A DNA stretch of 64,000 bases from JAVVEH01 sp032251435. Lineage in GTDB: Bacteria > Verrucomicrobiota > Lentisphaeria > Oligosphaerales > MVZH01. The notes under the pieces were generated by a model. It searched no databases. It saw only the letters and a list, made by a program, of their open reading frames with translations, and was not told the origin of the DNA. Position 1 is the stretch's first letter. Every line of letters begins with the position of its first letter. Below, piece by piece: positions 18,927-27,669 of the stretch. Location: NCBI GenBank assembly GCA_032251435.1, contig JAVVEH010000006.1, forward strand, positions 62,001 to 126,000, given 5' to 3'. Made by a program: the position numbers and the translations under genes.

Positions 18927-20000
18927 GTGTCTTTACTCCGACCCGGTTCTCCCGCCAATATTTTTCCGGCCCTTGTTCTTCTCGCCATCTGTTTTTTCCT
19001 CTTTTCCCTCACCAGTTTCGCGGACACCCGTCCGGACGCCGACACGCTCTGGAAGCGGGCGGAGAAACAAGCCCAAGCCGGCGACTCCCGCTCCGCGGTC
19101 CAAACCTACGCCGAGTTCGCTGACCGGTTCCGCCGGGATAAGCGTTACAGCGCCGCCCTCCTGAAAAAGGGGGAGTGTGAACAGGCGCTCGGGGACTCCG
19201 GTGCGGCGCTGAAAACGTGGAATAAGCTCTCTTCCGATGCGGCGACACTCAACCGCGATCCCGACACCGCGGCCGCCGCGCTGGTCAACATCATCACCTG
19301 TCACACCGATGCCGGGAACCCCGCTTCGGCGGATAAATACCGTCCCGCTCTTCTCCGCCGGTTCCCCGCCGCCCCGGCGGCGGTTGAGTTAATGACCCGG
19401 GAAGGAAACGCCGCGTTCATGGCCGGCGATTTCGCCCTGGCCGCCCGCTGCCGCTTATTGATCACCCTGGACCAACCCGCGGCCGCGGAATCCGCGCTGG
19501 AAGCCTTCATCAAACGCTATCCGGGCGATGCGGCCGCCTGGTTGGAGCTGGGACGTTTACAAGCCTTCACCCTCAACAAGGTCGCCGACGGAGCCGGGGC
19601 GCTGGAAACCGCCGCCCGGTCGTCATCCCCGATTGGCGTGGAAGCGCGCTATCTGCTCTGCGGCGTGTTGGTGAAGCAGGGCAAATGGAAGGACGCGGTC
19701 AACGCTCTCGAAAAGTTCCAGGCTGACTTTCCGGACAGCCGGTTCGCGGCCGCCGCGGACATGAGTCTGAAAACCTGCCGGGAACGAATCACCAAAGCCG
19801 CCCCCGCGGCGGGCAGTCAGGAGGCTCTGGCGGTAAAAGAAAAACTCTCGCATCAACAGGCGCTGCAAAAGGCTGAGCAGGCGTACGACGGAAAGGGTTA
19901 CGAGGACGCGAACAAACGCTACAGCGCCCTGCTCCTCCCAACTCCGTTGGTTTTTCTGCTTACTTCCCGCACGGTTAATGCAAACTGTCAAATCGTGTGA
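18927..20000 (+). CDS. Secreted TPR-repeat protein, prematurely terminated
   Basis: Predicted envelope protein with a signal peptide (hydrophobic ALVLLAICFFLFSLTSFA, cleavage near SFA-DT) followed by tetratricopeptide-type helical repeats (for example ADTLWKRAEKQAQAGDSRSA and AAWLELGRLQAF). The start is uncertain: GTG 18927 gives a normal signal peptide, while ATG 18699 has a good SD (GGAG, 8 nt) but would place the signal peptide 76 residues in, behind a dispersed repeat. The frame ends at TGA 19998-20000 in a stretch (about 19936-20050) unlike the flanking repeat-rich coding sequence, then resumes in the same frame as more TPR sequence. I read it as one gene interrupted by about 0.1 kb. No partner is recognised. 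Confidence 0.6.
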   Translation: MSLLRPGSPANIFPALVLLAICFFLFSLTSFADTRPDADTLWKRAEKQAQAGDSRSAVQTYAEFADRFRRDKRYSAALLKKGECEQALGDSGAALKTWNKLSSDAATLNRDPDTAAAALVNIITCHTDAGNPASADKYRPALLRRFPAAPAAVELMTREGNAAFMAGDFALAARCRLLITLDQPAAAESALEAFIKRYPGDAAAWLELGRLQAFTLNKVADGAGALETAARSSSPIGVEARYLLCGVLVKQGKWKDAVNALEKFQADFPDSRFAAAADMSLKTCRERITKAAPAAGSQEALAVKEKLSHQQALQKAEQAYDGKGYEDANKRYSALLLPTPLVFLLTSRTVNANCQIV

Positions 20001-20045
20001 AAGAAAATGTGACGAAGTCACCCGGACTTCAAAAATCAACGCCCT

Positions 20046-20426
20046 TTGTGCTCCCTGCGGCTGGCGCTGTGTCAACTGGCCATGGGCCGTGAGAAAGAGG
20101 GGTTGGCCGGACTGGATCAGACGGCCCGCTTGTATCCGGACAGTCCACAGGCTGGCGAAGCCCTCTTCACCGCCGCGGCCTTTTATCTCGACAATGATCA
20201 GGACTTCAACAGCGCCGTGTCCCGGTGTCAGCGGCTGGTTGACAAGTATCCGGAACATCCGCTCCGGAAAGAGGCGGAACTGATGTTGGCGAAAACTCTA
20301 ATCTGCCAGGACCGCCTGCAAGCGGCGGAGATTCTACTTGAGCGCTTAGACAAAGAAGACCCGCAACCGGTTAACGCTCCGCCTGACGAGATCCGCCGAT
20401 TGCTCGCCGCCTGCCGGGGAGATTAG
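20046..20426 (+). pseudogene. C-terminal TPR fragment of the interrupted gene
   Basis: Same reading frame as the 18927-20000 gene and clearly continuing its TPR pattern (LALCQLAMGREKEGLAGLDQ, YPDSPQAGEALFTAAAFYLD, YPEHPLRKEAELMLAKTLI). 126 residues from the first ATG, but homology appears to start a few codons later, near 20057. No SD or promoter is evident, so separate expression is doubtful. Confidence 0.6.
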
Positions 20427-20490
20427 CAAAACCGTCAGCGTCCCAACCGACAAATACGAGATTTTCGATGTTCCTCCTGAAGGCGCGCGA

Positions 20491-23400
20491 TTGAAATTGA
20501 AGATTATCCCGGATAAAAAAGAGGATGGCGCTTGGAAGTACAAGATTCAAAATTCCATAATCACGCCTGAAACAGATGACGCATTATGGTTGCGGTATGT
20601 GGCCAACGATTCTGAGCACTTGTACCGGGCCTTGACTTTCGGGGCAGACAAAGAGCGGGTGACCATAACGGGGCAATTATCTCCTCCGGGGGGCGGCAAT
20701 GGTCCCGGCGGTGGTGGTGGAAAAACGAATTTCATCGTTCGTGTTCCTGACATTGATATCGATATTGACTCGGATAATGATAACGGGACCGGCGACCCGG
20801 AATTGGATGATGTGGAGGATCGAATTGAAGCCGCGGATGGTCGGTCCGGAAAAATCATCGCCGTCAATGGGGGAGACAGCGACGGGAACGGTGTCCCCGC
20901 CTATGCCGATTGGAATAGTAATGGCCATTTCACACCTGTGCTTATCACTCTGGCGGAAAACGTGGTTCTAAGTGCCGCGGAAATAACGATTGATTACAAG
21001 GCGGTGACCCCGGGGCAGGTGACATTTGACACGCAGACAAACACGTGGAATATCGACGGAAACGGATACGTGAGGCTATGGACAAAAAACGGAGAAACGC
21101 CCCGGAATCCGGGCGACCGGGCGACTGGCGGAGATTTCGTGAAACCGGGCATTTACACGCCCGCGCGGCTGGGATTCGACGATAGTCAAGGCGGACGTCA
21201 AAAACGTTTTTTCCTGGAGAGTGTCAGATCCTTCTCGCGGGAAAGCGTTTCTGTCACGCTGACAACGGGCGGCAAGAGCGTCACTGACGCTGTAGTAGTC
21301 AGTGTTGGAGACATTGACCTGGACATTGACTCGTATAATATCAAAGGATTTGAGTTGCCACTCACAGATGACCCTGTCGAAGACATTGCTGAAGACGCCA
21401 TTGAAGCCGACATCGGCAAATCGGGGAAAATAATCCTTGTCAATGATAACGACACGGACGAAGATTGGATTCCTGACTGGGCGGATGGATACAGTTACAG
21501 GGATGATATGCCTGAATTACAAAGCGTCCAGGATGAGGGGTTTGTTCCAGTCATTTTAAATATGAAAACCCTGGGTGACGCGGCGGCGGATATTGATCTT
21601 GTTTTCAGCTACCCGGCGGCTGACCCGAATAAAGAAAACTTGTTTAACAGCCTGCTTACCCCTGATGGAGACTATGAATATTATGCGGATCTATCCGCGT
21701 ATGACCCCGAAACAGAAAAACTTAGATTATGGACGGTTGATGGCGCGGTGGAACGGGATGGAAAACCTGTGAACGCGGAGAATGAAGAGAATAGCGGGCA
21801 TTTTGTCCCGGCGGACGAGAGAATCCCTTTAGGAAAACTGCCGTTCACCAACGGAAAGGTGACCCTGTTTCTGGAAGCGGTTAATCCATATGGAACTCAA
21901 ATAACCGCGCGCGCCATTCCCAAAGGCTCAACCGGCACTGACTGGGAGGCGCTGACGCTGGCCAGTGACACCGTGACAGTCACCCCGATAAAAGTGGAAG
22001 TGGTTCCCGTTTTAACGGATGATGACGGGAACGTGGCGTTGGACGCTGAGGGAAATCCTCAGCTTGACACCCCTCTGGTGGATTATGACACCTTGTCAAC
22101 ATACTGCCCGCTGCCCGGTGAAGAACGCGGAGATTTAAGCGTGGAAACGGTCACCTCAATTCTGGGTAGTCAGGAAAAACAGGAGATTAATATTTCTTTA
22201 CAAGAGGCGGACGACGGCCAGACCGCTGTTTTTTATATGACGCATCCTGTCGAGGCCCGGGGGGAATCCTGGAATATGGAGACGGCGGTTCCCGAGACAG
22301 CGGGGAACATCGCGTTTGAATTCCAGTCCGATACTACAGGGGACCCCGCGAGATACGTCAAAGTGGAACGGGCACCGCAGGTCAGTCCGGATAACGACCG
22401 GCTCTACGATTTCAAAGTGACCATGAAAGACGGTTATTTCACCGGTAATGATGATGTCCAAACGATTGAAACATACGTGTTTTCAACGGACGGGGGATCA
22501 TTCGCCAATTATCAATTTCTGGGCCCCCGTGAGGATATCGGTCTTCCGCCGCTTTCCGACCGGAACGCGTTCGTATTAAAAATAACCGGCGTTAACCCGG
22601 ACATCGAAAATCCCGCGCTCCAAGCCGGGTTAACGGATGAGGATGAGGAAAATGAAAAACAAGCGGATTTCTCATATACGGTGGGAAATGAATTATATAC
22701 AGATATTATTATACCAACCGTGATTTTTGACCCGGATGACGATTTGGGAACCAAATCATCTGGGCGAACAGTTCAGAGGCTTGATTATGATGGAATGAGA
22801 AACGGACTTCCCGTTCCGACTGGAGTAACTAAGGCAGAAATCCGGTTAGATACAAAAGTGGAAAGCGCAGGGCGCCTTTATCAGAAAAGACTTAATCGAG
22901 CTAGAAATGATACCGCAAGAAAAGCCCAAATAAAGAAAGGATTTTTAGTTACTTTCGTCCACAGTAACGAGGATGACGCTGACGATCAGAAAAGTTCTAT
23001 AGATAAAGTTAGCTCAGATATCCTCCGGATGGGATACGGCATGACACTTGCCGTCACCCCGGAAATTAGCCGATTACAAAAAATTCTCCCTATGCATTCT
23101 CATTGGCTACATGCGGGACATGGAAGCGCCAAGTGGGGACTCATGACGATCAAAATGGATGGGAGCGACTACAAACCGGCTTATTTCAACGCGGCTGATG
23201 TTCCGGATGATTTGAACTATGATTTAGTCATCATGAGTGCGTGCCGGTCAACGAATGAGTTGTATGAGTTTATTGTCGATGAAAATGACCCTTTTGAGAA
23301 AGAGGGGAATTACCAACTGATTGATGCTGACAACCCGGCTTATGAGAAAAAAGCGGTTCTGGAAATCGGTGAAAAACTAAACGCATCAAATTACGTTGGT

Positions 23401-23640
23401 TGGGGTTGCGATGTCCCCCGAAAGTTGAGCTATGCGGCTGAAAAGTTAGTGATAAACTATTTGGCGCTTGGTAAAACAATTAAGAATGCAGTGAGCGATG
23501 CCAAAATTCAAATGAGCAAAATGAGTGAGTTCAGAAATGACCGAGATATCAAAGCCATCAGATACCTTACGCTTATTTCACAAGAAACGACTGAGCCTGA
23601 TGCAATCAAAAATGAGGACAAAACATATCGTCTGAAATGA
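20491..23640 (+). CDS. Large protein with caspase/gingipain-like C-terminal domain
   Basis: 1049 residues from a TTG start; the frame is open further upstream (to about 20400) without a clear start or signal peptide, so the N-terminus may be lost. After a Gly-rich linker (residues about 65-78) come two similar modules at about 88-150 and 271-330. Each begins with a DIDxDIDS acidic stretch and ends in D/N-rich calcium-type loops followed by ADW or ADG (NDNDTDEDWIPDWADG). The C-terminal 220 residues look like a clan CD cysteine peptidase (caspase, CHAT or gingipain type): His877 in HAGHG, Cys918 in VIMSACRS, then NYVGWGCDV. Base composition is more AT-rich than the neighbours. Function is unknown; a surface or secreted protease is inference. 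Confidence 0.7.
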   Translation: MKLKIIPDKKEDGAWKYKIQNSIITPETDDALWLRYVANDSEHLYRALTFGADKERVTITGQLSPPGGGNGPGGGGGKTNFIVRVPDIDIDIDSDNDNGTGDPELDDVEDRIEAADGRSGKIIAVNGGDSDGNGVPAYADWNSNGHFTPVLITLAENVVLSAAEITIDYKAVTPGQVTFDTQTNTWNIDGNGYVRLWTKNGETPRNPGDRATGGDFVKPGIYTPARLGFDDSQGGRQKRFFLESVRSFSRESVSVTLTTGGKSVTDAVVVSVGDIDLDIDSYNIKGFELPLTDDPVEDIAEDAIEADIGKSGKIILVNDNDTDEDWIPDWADGYSYRDDMPELQSVQDEGFVPVILNMKTLGDAAADIDLVFSYPAADPNKENLFNSLLTPDGDYEYYADLSAYDPETEKLRLWTVDGAVERDGKPVNAENEENSGHFVPADERIPLGKLPFTNGKVTLFLEAVNPYGTQITARAIPKGSTGTDWEALTLASDTVTVTPIKVEVVPVLTDDDGNVALDAEGNPQLDTPLVDYDTLSTYCPLPGEERGDLSVETVTSILGSQEKQEINISLQEADDGQTAVFYMTHPVEARGESWNMETAVPETAGNIAFEFQSDTTGDPARYVKVERAPQVSPDNDRLYDFKVTMKDGYFTGNDDVQTIETYVFSTDGGSFANYQFLGPREDIGLPPLSDRNAFVLKITGVNPDIENPALQAGLTDEDEENEKQADFSYTVGNELYTDIIIPTVIFDPDDDLGTKSSGRTVQRLDYDGMRNGLPVPTGVTKAEIRLDTKVESAGRLYQKRLNRARNDTARKAQIKKGFLVTFVHSNEDDADDQKSSIDKVSSDILRMGYGMTLAVTPEISRLQKILPMHSHWLHAGHGSAKWGLMTIKMDGSDYKPAYFNAADVPDDLNYDLVIMSACRSTNELYEFIVDENDPFEKEGNYQLIDADNPAYEKKAVLEIGEKLNASNYVGWGCDVPRKLSYAAEKLVINYLALGKTIKNAVSDAKIQMSKMSEFRNDRDIKAIRYLTLISQETTEPDAIKNEDKTYRLK

Positions 23641-23734
23641 TAATGGAAATCCTGAATCTTGCCAGAAACACTGCTGTTAACCAAACAATACCCTTCGAAT
23701 AAAATGCAGACTTATTAACTACTGGAAACACCTT

Positions 23735-24682
23735 ATGAACCATATTTTAATTGTTTTCTTTCTATCCACACTGAGCGTATTTGCCCAATTCCCTGAAGAT
23801 CACATAAATTGGAGAGCGGCGGCAAGTGACCTGACAAATGAAGAGAGAGAGATTTTTATTCAGAAGATAGCAGAACATATAAAGTTTTTTTCTAAGAAAC
23901 AGATTCAGAACATGAAAGGGAATGCTTACTTAGGAATCAGCCCAGGCAGCTCTTCAGAAAAGCAAAAAGAATTGACTTTTCACCTAGAAAATAATGATTA
24001 TGAGTTTTTTTTCAATTATACTTACAAGTCAAAAAAACTACACGGTTATGTAGATTTTGCGACGAAAAAAAAAGCGGAAAAACTACACGAGTCCTCTCGG
24101 ATTGAAGAAAGCAAATATCAGCATAAACCACAAGAAGCGTTAGAAAAAGCCGCAAAACTAATAAAAGAGCTTGAAGGCGTTGACATCACAGACACAGAAA
24201 AGTGGAAAGTTGATGTTGATCGTGACTATCGACAGTTGGCAGTGACTATTTTACCGGTATTTCATGGGCATTATTTACTGGTGGGTCTTTATAGAGTGAC
24301 CTTTTCAGATATTGAGAATTTGAAAGTTTCTTCCTACGCAAACTCATTTGATATTCCCATTCCCGAATACAAGCAGGTACCAGATGTGATTTCGGAGGAA
24401 AAAGCGATAAAAAAAGGGAAAAAATTTCTGGAGAAAAAAGGATTTTCTGTGGAAGATAAGCCAATAAGATATGAACTTTTGGTCAAGCGCCCAAGCGGTT
24501 GGTTCACGGAAGTCCCGGAAAAATATTCGCGGGATGACAATTGGCGGGACAAAGAGCCAATATGGGTGTGGCAGGTAGTTTTCCGCCGTTTACCCAGCAA
24601 AGTTTTTGTGAACTGGAATAACATTCCTGTTCAAGTCGATGTGGACGCCATCACCGGAAAAGTCGTGGGCGGGGCGGATTAA
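23735..24682 (+). CDS. Secreted protein with PepSY-like C-terminus
   Basis: 315 residues. Signal peptide MNHILIVFFLSTLSVFAQF, then a Lys/Glu-rich body. The C-terminal 110 residues resemble PepSY-type domains: ISEEKAIKKGKKFLEKKG helix, then a strand ending VQVDVDAITGKVVGG. PepSY domains often inhibit or chaperone secreted peptidases, and this gene follows the caspase-like gene by 95 bp on the same strand, so a protease-inhibitor relationship is possible but only inferred. AT-rich (Lys AAA-rich) compared with the genome core. Confidence 0.6.
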   Translation: MNHILIVFFLSTLSVFAQFPEDHINWRAAASDLTNEEREIFIQKIAEHIKFFSKKQIQNMKGNAYLGISPGSSSEKQKELTFHLENNDYEFFFNYTYKSKKLHGYVDFATKKKAEKLHESSRIEESKYQHKPQEALEKAAKLIKELEGVDITDTEKWKVDVDRDYRQLAVTILPVFHGHYLLVGLYRVTFSDIENLKVSSYANSFDIPIPEYKQVPDVISEEKAIKKGKKFLEKKGFSVEDKPIRYELLVKRPSGWFTEVPEKYSRDDNWRDKEPIWVWQVVFRRLPSKVFVNWNNIPVQVDVDAITGKVVGGAD

Positions 24683-24743
24683 CTTTCCGGTAAAAGCAGG
24701 TCAGCCATCTCACATTATGAGCAACAGAACACTGAAACACATC

Positions 24744-24855
24744 ATTCATTATGGGGTCAGATACTATACTTTTAACCACAAATTGTTGTTTGGTAATATG
24801 ATTCATTATGGGGTCAGATACTATACTTTTAACCACAAATTGTTGTTTGGTAATA
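24744..24855. repeat. 57-bp tandem repeat next to assembly gap
   Basis: Two head-to-tail copies (24744-24800 and 24801-24855) of an AT-rich 57-bp unit containing GGGGTCAGATAC. The array runs into the N gap, so the true copy number is unknown. The 12-mer recurs inverted at 25851-25862 on the other side of the transposase gene. Confidence 0.85.
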
Positions 24856-24955
24856 NNNNNNNNNNNNNNNNNNNNNNNNNNNNNNNNNNNNNNNNNNNNN
24901 NNNNNNNNNNNNNNNNNNNNNNNNNNNNNNNNNNNNNNNNNNNNNNNNNNNNNNN
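24856..24955. other. Assembly gap (N run)
   Basis: About 100 undetermined bases, a standard scaffold spacer rather than a measured length. It lies inside the 57-bp tandem array. Confidence 0.95.
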
Positions 24956-24978
24956 TGATACATATGTAGTAAACAGTC

Positions 24979-25728
24979 TTAAATACAATTAGAAAAATTT
25001 TTTGCCCTTACAAAAACCGTTTTAAAGTTTTCAGGCCAGTCCAGCCCACTTTCCTCGACACGGTATCGTTTCATGCCGTTGTGCTCAGCTTCCGACTTCA
25101 CCCATTCCGGGGTTCCCACCGCCAGTGAGTCGCTCCAGAAAGCCTGTCTGCGCATAAATGCCCGGCGGGCAAGAATCTCTACGAGCGCTTCATCGTACCA
25201 TTGCCTGAAAGCATGCCAGTCGCGCAATCCAAGTCTGCCGGTCAGTTTCTCCCGGTCGACAACCCTGTACCGCTGCCGGTCAGACGCCAGCTCGAAAGCC
25301 GAACCGTCCCGCCATTGCGCGGGATGGTCCACCACTCCCGCCCGGACCATGTTCATGTCAATATAGAAAAGGCAGCGTTGCAGGTGCGCCCCGCTTTCAA
25401 TACGCGTGGCATGAAACCGATTCGACCAGAAAGACCCTTCCCGTCCGCGGTGCAGATTGTAGTGCTGGCCCATTTCACCGTGCACATACTGCATGGCTTC
25501 CGAGACTTCGGGCCTTCCCCGGTCCCCGGTGGTAATCAGCACATGAACGTGGTTGGATGTGACAACGTATCCCAGAATGGAAATATTGAACCGCCGCGTG
25601 GCTTCGAACAAATAACACCGGTACATCCGCCGGTATTTGGCAAACTTGAAAAAGAACCGCCGCTCATGGCACCGGTGCGTGATGTGATATGTGGCATGGT
25701 TGCTCCAGCAGCGACGTCGTCTCGGCAT
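24979..25728 (-). mobile_element. REP-associated tyrosine transposase (IS200-like Y1)
   Basis: 249-residue Y1 HUH single-strand transposase of the RAYT type. The N-terminus has the family pattern YHITHRCHERRFFF. The metal-binding HUH motif is in TSNHVHVLI. The catalytic Tyr region is AMQYVHGEMGQHYN, followed by GSFWSNRFHATRIES and YIDMNMVRAGVV. Such enzymes act on palindromic REP-like sequences. The gene lies between inverted copies of GGGGTCAGATAC (24753-24764 and 24810-24821 on the left, 25851-25862 on the right), which may mark the element ends. Confidence 0.88.
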
Positions 25729-25850
25729 GATAACACGCTCAATCTTTTAAATTAAATAACGGCCCTTCAAAAAATAAGTCTAAGGTAGAATAAGAGTAAA
25801 TATAAAAATGTCAAACTATTTAATTATAATACTTTACGATTTTAATTAAC

Positions 25851-25862
25851 GTATCTGACCCC
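25851..25862. repeat. Right inverted 12-mer flanking transposase
   Basis: GTATCTGACCCC, the exact reverse complement of GGGGTCAGATAC found twice left of the transposase gene. It is followed 10 bp later by the bioB-like fragment, so this marks a junction. Confidence 0.7.
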
Positions 25863-25872
25863 GACTACTACC

Positions 25873-26109
25873 ACACCCTTGGAAATCCTGCTCACCATCA
25901 TCATGTTCCGCTTGAAAAATCCCATGGCGGAAATTCGGCTGGCGGCCGGCCGGGCGCACTTGCGGTCCCTGCAATCCATGGCCTTTCACGCCGGCGTGAC
26001 AGGCATCATGATTGGCGATTTGCTGACGATCACCGGTCAGAACGTGGAACAGGACATCCAAATGGTGCGTGATCTGGGATTGGAACCGGTGCTACCGGAG
26101 GATGCGTGA
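25873..26109 (+). pseudogene. Duplicate 3' fragment of bioB
   Basis: Matches bioB from 18122 to its end, in frame, encoding the last 78 or so residues including AAGRAHLRSLQSMAF. About ten base differences from the intact copy are all synonymous until the last codons, where the tail changes from ELPA to VLPEDA. It lacks the radical SAM cysteines and any start signal, so it cannot be a working biotin synthase. Confidence 0.9.
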
Positions 26110-26132
26110 AAACGTGGGATGCCTCGCGCCCC

Positions 26133-26240
26133 CCGCAGACCGTCAGTCGTTGCGGGGCGTGAAACGTGAAGCGTGAAAACGTGAAGCGGGAAAACGTGAA
26201 GCGGGAAAACGTGAAGCGGGAAGCGTGAAAACGTGAAGCG
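26133..26240. repeat. Direct repeat and short tandem array, left of HTH-NTase pair
   Basis: CCGCAGACCGTCAGTCGTTG followed by CGGGGCGTGAA, then at least four imperfect copies of a 14-mer like AAACGTGAAGCGGG. The same head and first units recur at 27548-27600. The GTGAAGCGTGAAAACG theme also appears at 51254-51290. Confidence 0.8.
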
Positions 26241-26414
26241 AAATAAAGGGACGGGTTGTTTATTCATCGTGTTCGACACGTCCTGACAGATACGCCGCAG
26301 GCGAGTATCCAGTTCGAACCGCAGCAAAAACATAGCATGACAATCCACCGGATAAAGTGGGGATCCACTTCTGTCTGCAAGAAACAACCACCTATCACGA
26401 ATCACGAATCAACG

Positions 26415-26438
26415 GCAGCAATGACTCTTCATTGCTGC
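26415..26438. terminator. Perfect 10-bp hairpin upstream of HTH gene
   Basis: GCAGCAATGA and TCATTGCTGC around a CTCT loop, followed by GGGTTGTTTATT on the plus strand. It could be a weak terminator insulating the downstream pair, or an operator. The rest of 26241-26488 shows no other clear feature. Confidence 0.45.
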
Positions 26439-26488
26439 GGGTTGTTTATTCACGTTTGCATTATGTCTAAATTATTGTACAGTATTAT

Positions 26489-26905
26489 ATGAAAAAATTG
26501 GGACAACTTCTGGGTTCGGCGGCGCGCACGGAACTGCTTCGGGTGCTCGTCCATTGCCCGGGGCCGGTTGGTTTGCGCCATGCCGCTGGTCTTGCCGGGG
26601 TCCGCGCCCGTTCCGCCGAGCTGGCCTTGCGGGCGCTGGTGGAGGAAGGCATTGTCCGGCGGCGGCAGGCGGGCGGTCCGCTGTACGAATTGAACCGGAG
26701 CCACCCCGACATCGCGGTTTTGGAAGCCGTGTTCGAGGCGGCCAGATGCGCTGAGCTGAAGCGGCGGACAGCGGCGTTGCAGGAACGGGCCGCCGCCATT
26801 CTTCCGTTTATTGCCGAAGCGAACCGAATGCTCGCGCGGGCTGTGCCGGAAAAAACCCGGACGCGATCGGGAGGCTTGCCGCATGTCGCTGAAAACGCTC
26901 TTTGA
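26489..26905 (+). CDS. Winged-helix regulator, probable antitoxin partner
   Basis: 138 residues. The N-terminal 65 residues form a winged-helix domain (GSAARTELLRVLVHCPGPVG, then ELALRALVEEGIVRRRQAGG with the wing), and the C-terminus is an Ala/Arg-rich helix. It overlaps the downstream nucleotidyltransferase gene by 23 bp. This pairing of a wHTH protein and a nucleotidyltransferase resembles AbiE-like (type IV) or MNT-type toxin-antitoxin modules. ATG 26489 has no SD and an AT-rich promoter-like stretch runs right up to it, so leaderless translation is possible. Confidence 0.7.
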   Translation: MKKLGQLLGSAARTELLRVLVHCPGPVGLRHAAGLAGVRARSAELALRALVEEGIVRRRQAGGPLYELNRSHPDIAVLEAVFEAARCAELKRRTAALQERAAAILPFIAEANRMLARAVPEKTRTRSGGLPHVAENAL

Positions 26906-27542
26906 ATCGGCCGTCAAGGAAGTGCGGCGGCGGCGGATACCCTTCGCCGTCGCCGGTGGATTCGCCTGCAACCTCTACCGGCAGGAGATGCGTCTGACCA
27001 TGGATGTGGACCTGGTCATCCTTGCGGACGGGAGTGCCGAAGCCGAAGCGGTCGCCGTCGTTTCAGCCCTGGGCCTGCAGCCGCGCACCGTCAGGCGGGC
27101 CGATTTGGCGGGCGGGCCATTGTTCGCCATCCGCAGCCAGCGTACCGAGCCGTGCATCGTGGTCGGACGCCAGGCGGAAACCGCAAGCGGCCCCGGACTC
27201 GACATCTTGCTTCCGGCGCTGCCTTGGGCGGCGGACGCGGTGGCGCGGGCACAGCCCAACACGGTTGATTTTGGCTTCGGCAAGGTGCCAACCCTGACCC
27301 TCGAGGATGTCGTCATCACCAAACTGTACGCTCTGGACGCGATCCCGGTCCGGGCCAAGGATCTCGATGACCTGCAGGCGATTTTCGCCGCGGACCCGGA
27401 CATCGATATGGCCTATCTGGCCGGACAGCTCCGCCGGTTCAAGCTGAACATCCGCCCCGAGGCGCGGCCGTTTCTGCCCGCCTGGCTGCTGAAAATGGCG
27501 CGGGACAACCGCCGCGCGGACCGGCGGGTGGAGAAAGCCTGA
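26883..27542 (+). CDS. Nucleotidyltransferase, AbiEii/DUF6036-like
   Basis: 219 residues. Minimal nucleotidyltransferase fold: FAVAGGFACNLYRQ (the GG/S-type loop) followed by MDVDLVI with the metal-binding Asp pair, later DILLPALP, then LEDVVITKLYAL and RAKDLDDLQAIF, which are typical of AbiEii-like enzymes. These transfer NMPs onto tRNA or protein targets. Start ATG 26883 is within the upstream gene. The pair is bracketed by direct repeats (26133 and 27548), which suggests the cassette moves as a unit. Substrate is unknown. Confidence 0.78.
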   Translation: MSLKTLFESAVKEVRRRRIPFAVAGGFACNLYRQEMRLTMDVDLVILADGSAEAEAVAVVSALGLQPRTVRRADLAGGPLFAIRSQRTEPCIVVGRQAETASGPGLDILLPALPWAADAVARAQPNTVDFGFGKVPTLTLEDVVITKLYALDAIPVRAKDLDDLQAIFAADPDIDMAYLAGQLRRFKLNIRPEARPFLPAWLLKMARDNRRADRRVEKA

Positions 27543-27547
27543 CCGCG

Positions 27548-27600
27548 CCGCAGACCGTCAGTCGTTGCGGGGCGTGAAAACGTGAAGCGTGAAAACGTGG
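27548..27600. repeat. Direct repeat, right of HTH-NTase pair
   Basis: Second copy of the 26133 repeat: CCGCAGACCGTCAGTCGTTG, CGGGGCGTGAAAACGTGAAG, and one further unit. It follows the nucleotidyltransferase stop by 5 bp. Confidence 0.8.
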
Positions 27601-27669
27601 CATGGGCATCTCGCCCGGGGTGACCGGGCGCCGGGCGGAGGGACCCACCCGGCCACATCAACTTCCGCC

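Noticed and set aside
26133..26240. Possible CRISPR array
   Set aside because: 14-bp imperfect tandem units with no spacers; the head recurs as a direct repeat on the other side of the HTH-NTase pair.
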